64,000 nt of DNA from Diplosphaera chodatii (lineage: Eukaryota; Chlorophyta; Trebouxiophyceae; Prasiolales; Stichococcaceae): the NCBI GenBank assembly GCA_032358165.1, contig JAALGY010000032.1, forward strand, positions 3,968,001 through 4,032,000, in the 5' to 3' direction. Made by a program: the position numbers and the translations under genes. Positions 12,250 to 23,801 of this stretch are shown here, in pieces (position 1 is the first letter of the stretch; each line of letters opens with the position of its first letter). The notes under the pieces were generated by a model. It did not search any database, had not been told where the DNA came from, and saw only the letters and a program-made list of their open reading frames with translations.

Positions 12250-13773
12250 AAGTGACGAACCTGTGACGCACGGTGGCCAAGGCTATATATGGCAAGCAGT
12301 CGAGCTGCATCCTGCCGAAGCCAACAGCAGCACGTCTGTGCGGCACAGGTCACACACAGCCAGCATGCTTCGCACTCTGCAAGCCTGCGGTCTCCCTGCC
12401 AGCCATGGACCCTGCTCAGGTGTGCCGAAACCAGCGGTGCGGCTACACAGGCCACAGATGCGCCTGAGGTGCTATCTCTCAGCAGTCATCCCTGACCCCA
12501 GCAGGTAGCCTTGGGCGGAAAGACTCCAAGATGGCATGTCACGACCACCGCCACAGCAGCAATGCCCAGGCAGGTCGCATTGCTTACAGCTGCAGGCATC
12601 GGCATCCCTCACCGACGGTGCTTTGTTCGCCTGATGCTGCACCTGCCGCCCAGACTACCGGTCCGTCGAAGCAGTATTGACTGTGGGAAGACGGCTAGAG
12701 CTCAGCTCAAATGTTTGTGTGGGCATCGCGGCAGAGGTGTGTTTAAGGACGGCGCCTTCATTTCGTCTGTGGTATTATTGGCAGTGAACTGAAGGTGACA
12801 AGCAAGTATATGTATCAATGCACAGCACTCTCGCTCGTCACCAACACTAAAGTTTAGTTTGCTGGGCGGTCTGTCAGACATGGCGCATTTGAGGCTTGAG
12901 TGTGCCTACCTCGGGTGTACATCGGCAGATGGTCACATGCATTAGCACATGCGCAGCAGCGGTGCTGCCACCCACTGCTGGCAGGATACTGTTGCGGCAA
13001 GCAAGGCGTGACCATATCACCTGACAAACATGCTGTGATTGTCGCAGTGTACTTGTCGTCGCAATGACCTTGATTTCATCGCTGCTGCAAGTGTTGAGAC
13101 TGGAGCCAGTGGGCAAGGAGCGAGGCCATGTCGAATCAGGCTTGCATGAATGAGATGGTCAAAGGACGCAAGATTTGGGCGTGCACCGTGGAGGACGACG
13201 CAGTGTTCCTGGGAGCAAGGCAGCATGGGAAGCAGGCATCGCTGCAGAACACCGAACGGCCAGACTGGTGTGAAGTCACCGTGTGGGAGGGCCAGACTGC
13301 AGGCAGCTTGTGTCCCTGTTGCAGAGTTGATGTGCGAGACATGGTACATGCAGGACCCAGTTGCGTGTGACTGGCGCACAGCAGTGGATGCAGATTTCAT
13401 TTCGTCTGGCATACGGTATATATCCCCATGGTGCTTCACCAAAGACATCTACTGAAGCGCAGGCAACAAGCACAAGAAGTGAGTAGTTTGGTCCAAGCAC
13501 ACGAAGTGCAAGGGCACCACCACATACAACTCTTGCTTGCCTGACTCCTACTAATACCTCACATACAGCTGCCCTGACAAGCTGAAGCTGTGATCGCCTG
13601 TTACCATCGAAGGCACCTTTCTGGCGCATGCGCAACCAGAAGTGCGCCAAGCTTCCAGAACGTAACATGCCTGTCTACAAAGGGCTGCGTTGGTCCATCA
13701 GTCCTCCAGCAAGCCTGCGGCCGCTATGCACTCGACCGCTGCTGTTTTACTGGTCCCACAGCCAGCGGTGCAG
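12250..13773. other. Intergenic region between F-box copies 1 and 2
   Basis: About 1.5 kb upstream of F-box copy 1 and downstream of copy 2. It contains a short sequence repeated twice, TTCATTTCGTCTG near 12757 and 13397. I see no domain-bearing frame and no consistent exon series. It may hold distal promoter sequence or a decayed gene fragment. Confidence 0.35.
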
Positions 13774-16700
13774 CTACTCTTGCATACTCCATCTGCTGGC
13801 CACAGGGTCCCAGTCCAGGGTGGAGCCTCGCGGCCACCGCCGCAGCCAGCGCCGTGGCTGGTCAGACAGCTCGTAGGTGGCTGCAGGGCTGCGGCCCTTC
13901 AGCAGCGATGCATCGCTTACGGCTTGATCCTACAGCAGGTTGTGAGGGTTGAACATTGCCAGCGGGTTGCAACCATGTGAGAGCAGCCGCAGGGTTGCAT
14001 CGTATGTTCCACTGCATGGCTGCATCCAGATGCATTGGCGCAGGCAAGCATCGGCTTCTTCCTGATGGTGGCAGCTACAGAATGATAGAGGTGCAGCTCA
14101 GCAGCAACTTGGGGCTTCACACAATGTGTTGGGAGGCATCAGAGCTACACCAGCACGTTTTGGCGGTGCATTGAGGACGCGCAAGCGAGGCAGGCGCGCC
14201 GCCAGCCATCCGAGGCCCAGGTTGACGGCGTCCTCTGCCCAGCGCAGGTGGTACAGGTTCAGCATCGTCAGCCGCGGCAGTGCTGCCAGCGCCCTCAGGT
14301 GCCCAGCGCCAATGGCCTGACCACAGATGCTCGGATCCTGGGTGCAAGGGTCTTGCATGCGCAGCTATGATCTGCACTTACATATGCTGGCTAAGGGGTG
14401 AAGAGGATCGCAAGGTGCAGGTCGTGTCCAACATGCGGATGGCTGGCTGATGCAGTATGTTCACATAGGTTGGCCCATCATGCTGCAATGTGCAGGAATC
14501 CTGAGCAGATCCTGAGCAGCGCATCAGAGTGTACCCACCCGAGATGTGCTCTGCGTAAACCCACCCCTGTTTTCAACCAGCTCCAGCCATAGCAGACCGC
14601 TGCAGGAAGTCAGTGCCTGCGGCAAGACCACCAGAAAACACATCAGCTCAGCTGCGTACCATCAAATCAGCCGCAGGGATGGTACTGTTCATGCCAGCTG
14701 TGCAACAGCCTGCGTCTGTGCAGACCCACACACCTCTAGCATGGCAAGCAGCGGATCCTAGTCGGTCTTCGTGCTTTGTATCTCAATACTGAGGTACTGC
14801 AGGTGCACCAAACTCTGCAGGCCTGCAGGCCAAGCTGCCGTGCGTGGGTGCGTGATCATCCCCAACAGGGACACGTGTTGTGCACCTTGCCAAGACTGCG
14901 TCACGCCATGATGCAGGGGGCATTGATGGATGGTCAGTCAAACATGATTGGCACAGATACCTGTGGTGAGTGACGCAAGGCTGCTTTCGTCGAATGGTGT
15001 CCAGTGCCCATGTGAATTTGTGCCCATGCACAGTTGCAGGCGGGAGAGCTCTGGAACATGCGCCAGCATGGAGGCCTGCACACACGAGGTTCACTGACGT
15101 ACAATTCATGCAGCTGGGGAGTTCAAAACGCTCGCATGCATGAAACTAATAGTGCTGGCTGTGCAGTGATCTGCTCAGCTGTGATGCACTGAGCACACCT
15201 CTGCAGCTGAAGGACAGTCCAATGACAGCTGGGTGCAGCGTGTAAGTGAAGCACATCCCAGTAGTTGCTGCAACCAAAGCACACTTGACAGATGTCAGGC
15301 AGCAGTCCCTGCTGTCAAGCGCCGCGTGTCCATATCTGCATACACTCTGAAGGTTGGCACCTCAGCATGAGCAGGGTGCCATTTGTGATGGTGAGGGGGG
15401 TGGTCATGCGGAACACCTCTGCAGCGTTGCCAGGCCACGGGCTGCCATATAGTGTAAGGTTCTCCAGCAGCGGACAGTCGCCACAATTCTGAGGGCGTGG
15501 GGCTGTCTGGGGGGTTGCCCTCGAGGCTCTCCCAGTCATCGCCGTCGAAGTCATTGCTGTCGTAGGCGTCGCCGTCGTAGCCTATTGACAGGCGCTGAAG
15601 GCGTGGACCCAGCGCCTTGAGCATTTCGTTTGTGGCGCTGCAATGTGCATGCAGGAAGTCTCTGAGCACTTGGCTTGCCTTTGCATGCTCACGTCCTACA
15701 AGAAGTCGCCCACATCCCCATGTATGACGGAAGCATGTTGAAAAGAAGGTCGGGCAGGTAAGACATCCCACGCAGCTGTGCATCCGCACCTGCCGCAATA
15801 CCCAGGCATGAAGATGTTATCGAAGTGCAGTGCCGTGAGGCTGGTGCACTGTGCAATCCCAGCCATCGCCTGCTGTGTCATGGAGAAGGCGCAGTCGAGT
15901 TGATCAAAGCTCAGCACTTCCAGGCCTGCACATTTGGAGGTGCCAGTTCAGATTTTGGTGCTCACATGACCATGCAACCTTCATAAAACAGGGCTCACCG
16001 CACATCCAGCCAGCAGCAACTCAAGCATCATGGTGCCTGACCATATTTCTGAACAGCATACATTACATGCAGGTGACGTACCCGCCATGGTGGTGAGAGC
16101 TGCATTAAGGCCGCTGTGGGTGCAGTCGGTGAAGGAATTTCTCAAGCCCAGGGCCTGCAGGCTGCTGAGGCTTGACAACTGGCACAGCCCTGCGTCATGT
16201 GCAAAGTTGGCGTCACATTGGCTGCTGCAAAACTCGTTCAATACCCTGATATTTTCACGAAAATATAAGTTTGTATCACTATGCAGCACCCCATGATATG
16301 CTCTGTTGCCATGTAGCCAAACAACCATGTGCACCACCTTCCGTACCAACTTGCCAGCACACCTGCATCGGTTGCAGATCTTGCAAAGTTGATGAAGTGC
16401 AGCTTGCGGAGCAGTGGGATGCAGGAGAGCGCCCGTACCAGTGCAACAATAACCTCATCGCCCGTGCGAGTTGGCTGCTGACCATCAGCCCAAGCGTGGC
16501 CCAGCTGAAGGGCAGTCAGTTGGCTGCAAAGCAATTGGCAGAAGTGAGAAAACAGGCGCTCTGAGCATGTCCACAGATGAACACACAGTCTACCCATTTC
16601 ACAGGACTGCCCTACCACAGCGCTGAGAGGCACGTTGGGTCAAGCAGCGGCGGAAGGGAAAGGTCGTGCAGTGTAGTCAGCTCGGCAATCATGCTTAGGG

Positions 16701-17968
16701 GCTGAGAATCGAATTCAGCAGGCATGCTGATCCTGAGACGCGTCAAACTCGAAAGGTGTCGCAGACCCTGCAGGCATGGTGAACGCCCAGTGCTGGTCAG
16801 TTGGATCAGCCTCATGTCCCGCAGCGTCAGCAGACATACCGTGCAACAAGCACAGCGAGCGTACACTCAATCTGACGGTGCGTGCACTGCGACTGGGTGC
16901 AGCTACATCCATTGCAGCTAAATGTAAGATATGGATATCCCATACTTCGACGATTCGGAGCGACAGCGCTTTCAGGCCAGCAAGGCGTGGCTTTACGAAG
17001 TCCAAACAACTTCGCCTCTTGGTACCTATAAGAGGTAGTTGAAAGGTGCGGGCGTTCCTTCAGTTTGTGTATGGCAGTCTTGCAGCTGCATACACGTAAA
17101 CTCAAGCCTCATGGATTATCTGCACATCGATTGGAACATGCACTCTTGCACAGGATCTCATCAGCAAGCACCGTCGCGCGCAGGGCCCCGTGACGTGCCA
17201 CATCCGTCTAAACAGCACTGGTCAGGTGCAGCCAGCAAATCCGGTGCATGCACCTTGCAGGACAGACGGCGCAGGCTGGAGAGGCCCTGGATCACATCAC
17301 TCAGCGGGTGCTCCACCGCTTGACTGTACCAGTGCTCAGTAGCGTCCAGCGACGTCAGGCTGCTGGGCGCCTGTTTCAGATCAGGCCGTGATGTCAGGTT
17401 GTATAGGTGTCAACAGTGCAAACTGCATGCACCCTGTGTTTGCAGCACTACAAAGCATACAAAAACTGCGATAACGTTTAGCACCGGCTGCCACACTTGG
17501 CCAGCTAATGCAAGGCCCGTCAGAAGTCTGCCGCCAGATGTGCCAGGTCGCCACCCTTCACCTTTGCAAGGTATGAGCCCAGGTCGCGCGTAGGCAGCGC
17601 AGTGGCATTGAGGTGGCGCAGTGGGTACTGGTGAGGCAGCGCCAGCTGGAGGAAGCCGGGGTTTCGAGGAGATGCACGACGCAGTTCAGCACGTGCCGCA
17701 GCAGAGAACCTGCACCCAAAGGTGATAGCTGTACTAATCTCGTTCGACTGCCTCAGATGCAGCGCAGCAGCAGCACGTCATCATGATGGTCGCTGCAACA
17801 AGCCAGACCAAGTGTCGCTGCGGCACACTTGGACAAGGCGCTTGCTTGCTCAGATGAGCGCGTGCACCTGGCATCAACCAAGTGAGCGGTCGCCAGATCA
17901 TCTGGATCCTGCAGCTTGCTGAGGATGTGCTGCAGGATATCCAGAGGCAATGCTCCTATTGATGTCAT
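13774..17968 (-). CDS. F-box/LRR protein, tandem copy 2
   Basis: Starts at ATG 17968 with the F-box directly at the N terminus (MTSIGALPLDILQHILSKLQ, DPDDLATAHLVDAR). The second exon near 17560-17715 encodes a RASPRNPGF-LRHLNATALPTRDLGSYLAK block. LRR-like exons include LDFVKPRLAGLKALSLRIVEV near 16920-17005, SQLTALQLGHAW with PLLRKLHFINFA near 16380-16540, GLCQLSSLSSLQALGLRNSF near 16080-16190, GLEVLSFDQLDCAF near 15790-15925 and MLKALGPRLQRLSIGYDGD near 15480-15650. Then comes LRALAALPRLTMLNLYHLRW near 14200-14300 and a terminal exon ending at stop 13774-13776. At the terminal exon the acceptor position used in copy 3 is not AG here; an in-frame AAG six bases downstream could replace it. 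Predicted role: SCF substrate receptor. Exon borders in the middle are approximate. Confidence 0.7.
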
Positions 17969-18724
17969 ATTGCATGGACCAGGAGCATTCGTGTCTACAG
18001 CGCCAACATGCAGATCAGCTACGTACTACACAGGTAAAGCGTGCGAGCTGCACCTTCATCTGGGAGCCGGGTTTTTCGTGGTGTGGTCGTCATCACCAGC
18101 GTGCAGTGTCTGTTATCACTGTGTGCATCTTAAATATCACTCATCTCCGTCAAGTGTATGTCTGGCAGCAGCTGGTACATTGTATGCCGCCAATTATACG
18201 AAGCACGGTGACATACAAGTGACGAATGGGTGATGCACATATATGCATACGATAGGGTATGCCTGGCATGCGATATGGAACTCTTTGGTTCCATCATCAA
18301 GCACAGTTAACGCGACAACACCACAGCTGCAAGCGCAGGAAGTGAGAAGCTGATGCAAGCTAAGCATCGAGTGCAAGTGCACCAATGATGCTACTCGTGC
18401 CTGCATACGTACCTAACTCGCCCTTCAACAACCCAATTGTATCAATTCGTGTACAAAAGCTGGTGTGAAGAAGGTCAAGCTAAACAACCTGGCCGCCGAC
18501 GAAGGCACCTGAAGTGATGATGCGGTGGCACACAGCCACGAACATAGTCAGCAGCGCGCTGAGCTGATAGAAACGTGCCCTGCCGGACTGAAAAGTCTTG
18601 CATACCTATGCCATCCCTTCTGGCAAGCCCGCGGTGGCTCTGTCAAAGGGACTGCTGCTGCGCTGTCGCCTAGCAGCCAGCCGTGTGGCTAGTTTGGCAT
18701 GTCCCATGCGCAGTGCAAACGGTT
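17969..18724. other. Promoter region of F-box copy 2 and 3' flank of copy 3
   Basis: Contains the conserved TATA/E2F-like element at 18186-18199 and related flanking words. Nothing gene-like was seen in the remaining 500 bp. Confidence 0.45.
18186..18199 (-). promoter_or_regulatory. Conserved TATAATTGGCGGC-type element upstream of F-box copy 2
   Basis: Identical over 14 bases to the element upstream of copy 1 (minus strand GTATAATTGGCGGC). It lies about 220 bp before the ATG of copy 2 and is followed by the same GGTGACA...AAGTGACGAA neighbourhood. Conservation between tandem copies may simply reflect recent duplication. Confidence 0.45.
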
Positions 18725-21700
18725 TCAGCGCAGGGTGGGACCTCGTAGCCACCGCCGCAGCCGGCGCCCAGGCAGATCACGCAGCTCGTAGCTGGCGTCA
18801 GCGCTGCGGCTCTCCACCTGCAATGCATGGCTCACATTCTGACAGACATGGTATTGACCATCGCCAATTCAGAAGCGTCTGCCACTGAGCGGCATGGTAG
18901 CATAGCAAGCTCAATGCAGGCTTGCAGAGCAAGCATCCAGGCTGCAGAGCTTGGACGCATGGGCAGCAACAGAAAACGTGCACTGCTAGTGCTGGCAGCT
19001 GCAAAACGATCTTGTGTCAATCCCCAGATTCTGGTGGTCTGTGCAATGTTCCAGGGCTTTGCACAAAGTGCTGGGGGAGAGGCCATGGTCGCACCAGCAC
19101 TTCTGGCGGCGCGTACAGGGCACGCAGCCGAGGCAGGCGGGCCACCAGCCACCCGACGCCCACCTTGGCGTCCTCTGCCCAGCTGAGGCCGCGCAGGGTC
19201 AGCATCACCAGTCCTGGCAACGCCGCCAGCGCCCTCAAGTGCGAGACGCTGACATCCTGGCCACAGAAGCTGAGCCCTCAGGGGCAAAGGTCGTGCAGAC
19301 GCACGCATGGTCTGCACTCGTATGACTTGGCGAAGGCTGCAGAGGATTGCCAGGTGCAGGGTATGTCCAGCACGGGGAGATGGATGGCTGATGCCTTGGG
19401 TTAGGACCATTCGTTAATGATGCAGCATGCAGGGATCCTGAGGAGGTAGGAGCACATCGGACAGTTAACCCACCCGAACGATGCTGTCATCACGCAGCTC
19501 ACCGCTGTTGTCATCCAGCTCCGAAGATGTCAGACTGCAGGAAGCCATTGCCTGCGGCAGCATCAGCAATAAACAACTCAGCTCAGCTGCATACCGACCA
19601 TCACATCAACCGAAGGGGATGGTGCTCGCATGCCAGCAATGCAGCACTTTGCATCAGTACACACCCACACACCTCCAGCATGCCAGGCAGTGGGTCGATC
19701 CCCACGTTCAGGATCTCAACTCTGAGATGCTTCAGGTGCACCAAACACTGCAGGCCTGCAGACAGTACTGCTGTGGGTAACCATCCGCAACAGGGACAAT
19801 ATTGTGCACCGCGCCAAGCCTGCATCATGCACCATGATGCCGGAAGCGCCAATGGGTCGGTACTGGATCCCATTGCACATACCATTGACGAGTGACTCAA
19901 GACTGTCTTCATCAAATGTTGCATTGTTCCAATCTGGGCCCACACATATCTGCAAGCGAGACAGCCCCTGAACATGCGCCAGAAAGGAGGCCTGCACACG
20001 AATAGTCAGCTATGATTGTATATAGCAGTACATGCAGCTGGGGAGTTGCAGGATGCACGCATGCATGGATGGTACTGATGGCTGTGCACCGATCTGCTCA
20101 ACTGTGCGCTTTGAGCGCACCTCTGCAGCCGAAAGGCAGTCAAATGACAGCTGGGTGCAGTGTGTAAGTGACGGACACCCCAGCAGTTGCTGCAACCAAA
20201 CCACACCCGACAGCTTTCAGTCAGCATTTCTGCTTTTAGGCTGGGTGTACCTTCTCATTGCAATGCTGGCACTTGAGCAGCAGGCAGGGCACCATTGCTG
20301 TGGTTGTATGGCAGCTTTGTCTGCCGAATACCTCTGCAGTGCTGTCAGACCATGGGCTGCCAGTTAGTACAAGCTCTTCCAGCAGCGGACAGTGCCTCAA
20401 GATTGCGGGCGCGGGGCTGTTCCGGGGGTAGCACTCTTCGCTCTCCCAGGCATCGCTGTCGTAGCTTATTGACAGGCGTTGAAGCCGGGGCCCCAGCGCC
20501 TCAAGCATCTCATTCGTGGCACTGCAAAGTGCATGCAGGGAACTTGAATCAATTGGCTTCTTAGCACGCTCTCTTCCTACGGAAATTTCCTCACATCTGC
20601 AAGTGTGATGCGGGCAGGAAAGGAGCCTAAGAAGCTGTGTTCTCACTGACATCCAAATGGCTCTGCGTGCTCATTCATCTTGATGCCTTGTCTGATGTGA
20701 CACCGGCAGCACCTGTACCAAGCAGCCTTGCATCCGCACCTGCCGCTGTTCCCGGGCTCAGTGATATCAAAGTGCAGCGCCGTGAGGCTGGTGCGGTGTG
20801 CAATCCCAGCCATAGCCTGCCGCGTCATAAAGGCGCATCGCAAGCTGTAACCGAAGGTCAGCACTTCCAGGCCTACATCAAAATGATTTAGAAGTGCCAG
20901 GCGTGCAGATGGTGGTGCTGCAAAACATCTTGCAAACTCATAGGGCAGAGGGCTCATGCCCTCACGTGTTGTGTGACAGGTGTTTTGAGCATCATTGCTC
21001 CTGACCATGTATCTGAAATGCACTCCTCTCATGCATTTGCACCAAGTGCAACACCTGTCAATGTGGCGAGTGCTGCATTCAGGCCGTTGTGAGTGCAGGC
21101 GGTGAAGGAGTTTGTCATGCTCAGGTCCTGCAGGCTGCTGAGGCTTGACAATTGGCGAAGCCCTGCATCATGTGCAATCTCGGCGTCAGTGGATGTTGCC
21201 AAATTCGCAGGGTACCCTGCAGCGCCTCATGATGTGTCACCATATAGCCAGAACAATGATAATACACTGCGCCACCTGTCATGCATCCGCCAACTAACCT
21301 GCATCCGTAGCCGAGCCTGCAAAGTGACAGCAGTGCAGTTTGCGAAGCAGCGGGACACCACGAAGCGCCTGTACCAGCGACCCAATGTTCCCATCGCCCT
21401 CGTCACCTGGCTCCTCCTCATCAGCCCAGTCGTCGCCCAGCTTGAGAGCAGTCAGTTGGCTGCAACACATTGGGTAGGCATGAGAACACTGGCGCTCTGA
21501 GCATGTGCACAATTAGGAACAGAGTCCGGCCGTTCATGTAAACTGCCCTACCGGAGCGCCGAGAGGAACGCTGGATCAGGCAGCGGGAAAAGGTAAAGGT
21601 CGTGCAGTGTAGTTAGCCCGGCGATCACGCTCAACGGCTGAGGGTCGAAATCGGCAGGCATGGCAACCTCGAGACGTGTCAGACGTACCAGGTGAGCCAA

Positions 21701-22918
21701 ACCCTGCAGGCACGGTGAGCGCCTGAGTGCGCTCGCTCAAAGTGGTTTCAAGTTGGATGAGCCTCATGTGCCGCGGCGTTTGCAAACAGTGCGATAAGCA
21801 CAGCAGGCGTACATTCAGTCTGACGACGCGTGCTTTGCCACCAGGCCCAGCTAGCTGTGAGGACTTGAGATCCCAAACTTCGAAGATGCGAACCGACAGC
21901 TCTACCAGGCCAGCAAGGTGTGGCTGTACGAAGTCCAGATTGACTTCGCTCTGTGGTACCTTTGACAGGCAATAAGGTCCGGTCATTCTTGTAATTCATG
22001 TACAACAGTCTTGCAGCTGCAACCTCACAAAACAAAGCTTGCGCATACATCTGCACATGGGCTGGACATGCGCTGCATGATATCGTCAGCCAGCGCAGTC
22101 CTGCGCAGCGCAGAGTGACGACAGTGCAACATCGACTTGAGGAGCACAAGTAAGACGCAGCAACCAAGGCATCGATACTGGTGTACGCACGCGGCATGAT
22201 AGACGGCGCAGGCTGGAGATGCCCTGGAGCACCTCGCTCAGCGGGGCATCGTGCTCTTCCGCTTGATAGGGCCCATAATATCGCTTGTTGGCAGCGTCCA
22301 GCGACGTCAGGCTGCTGGGCACCTGTTCCAGTGCAGGCCCCAATATCTGACTATGTATAGCTGTATACTCCATGTGACTTTGCAGCAGTTATAAGCACCA
22401 AAACGTGCCCTTCTTGTCAAACGCACTGCTACATTTGGCCAACTTAGGCTCGTCAAGAGTTTTGCCTGCCACCACATGGGCCAGATGGCCACCCTGCACC
22501 TTTGCAAGGTATGAGCCCAGGTCGCGGATGGCCAGCGCAGTGGCGCTGAGGTGGCGCAGCGGGTAGCCGTGCTGCAGCGCCAGCTGAAAGAAGCCGGGGT
22601 TTCGAGGATGTGCACGATGCAGTGCAGCCCGTGCTGCGGCGCAGAACCTGCACCAGATGTGACAGCTTCGTTCCGACTAGTTTTGATGCAGTGCTGCAGC
22701 CAGCAGCATATCGTGTTGATGCCTGCTGCAGCTGCCCATGCAGATGCTGCGGCACACTTGGACAAGGTGCCTGCTTGGTCAGCTGGGCGTCCACACCTGG
22801 TATCAACCAAGTGGGTGGTCGCCAGATCATCTGGGTCCTGCAGCTTGGTGAGGATGTGCTGCAGGATCTCCGGAGGCAGTGCTCCTATGGACGTCCTGCT
22901 GGCTGCACCGGGCGCCAT
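18725..22918 (-). CDS. F-box/LRR protein, tandem copy 3
   Basis: Exon 1 is 22797-22918 (MAPGAASRTSIGALPPEI, then LQHILTKLQDPDDLATTHLV) and exon 2 is 22500-22647, encoding intact FCAAARAALHRAHPRNPGF and RHLSATALAIRDLGSYLAK blocks with matching phase. LRR-like exons include VNLDFVQPHLAGLVELSVRI near 21840-21950, SQLTALKLGDDW with PLLRKLHCCHFA near 21310-21470, GLRQLSS near 21080-21180, a GIAHRTSLTALHFDI block near 20750-20880 and MLEALGPRLQRLSISYDSD near 20380-20515. Then come GLQCLVHLKHLRVEILNVG near 19690-19780, MRALAALPGLVMLTLRGL near 19080-19240 and a terminal basic exon (YELRDLPGRRLRRWLRG) to stop 18725-18727. It is the best preserved of the tandem set. Predicted SCF receptor; substrate unknown. 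Confidence 0.72.
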
Positions 22919-23801
22919 CTGTGCGCCAGTGCCGCTGTGGAGGTCAACTCCTACGGCAACACAAAAACCTGCAATGCAATCTAATAGCCTTTTTTCGGTT
23001 CAGGGTGGTGGGTTTTCAGCGTTAGCGCTGCACCGTGTTTCTGCCTCAAAAGTAACCGTTTTCGTGCTGAGCGCAGCTTGCAGTCCATTGGACTCTTCTT
23101 GGCCAAGACGAGATGGAAACGATGCAGCCTGTATCATACCTAAGCATGTCTAGCAGCGAGCGGGAACAGGCTCCTGCGGATCCACCGTCCATGCGTGCTG
23201 CAATCTTGACGCACTACTGTGCGATGAACAGCCGTGCCTCGAGTGGTACGAGGGTATGCGTGGTCTGGCGCTGGCTCCCAGGTGCGTGTAATCATGTGTA
23301 TTGCAGGCGCAGCCAGTTTTCGGATGCACGTCGAAGGCAGTCAACGAACACTTGGGCAGTGACTTGCCGGCGGCTGTATGTAGGCTGGCTTCTTGATAGC
23401 ATGAACAGCCTCGATCTCTTCGAGTTTGGAAGAGGTCAAAAGGGCTGCTTGTAGTTTGATGAGTGCCGCCAATTATAAGAAGCACGGTGATTCGACCACC
23501 AGCTACCATGTAAGGCTGTTCGACTTGGCGGGATCGCAGCATCAATGTCCAGGAGGCACTGTTATGCGTGCTTCCTCCGAGTAACGGATGGCGAGCATCA
23601 ATGGGCACAAACTTCATGATGGTATGCCATCCTGCATACGTTGCGTTCGTTGCCTTAAACCGAACTTGCAATAGTTCAGATTTCCAGATGTGTGATTTGT
23701 ACGAAGATTGGCAGACTGCACTAGGTAAACAGTACCGTCCATGAAGTGCGCGCGTGCGGTATCTCGGTCCAGAGGACCGCTATTTCTCTCCAGTGCTTAC
23801 T
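22919..23801. other. Promoter region of F-box copy 3 and 3' flank of the SDR-like gene
   Basis: Contains the conserved promoter block at 23465-23478, here about 550 bp from the F-box ATG. No coding exon was recognised. Confidence 0.4.
23465..23478 (-). promoter_or_regulatory. Conserved TATAATTGGCGGC-type element upstream of F-box copy 3
   Basis: Minus-strand TTATAATTGGCGGC, matching the copy 1 and 2 elements except at the outermost base, with CACCGTGCTTC on its upstream side as in copy 2. The larger distance to the ATG implies a longer 5' leader, a 5' intron, or an insertion between them. Confidence 0.42.
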
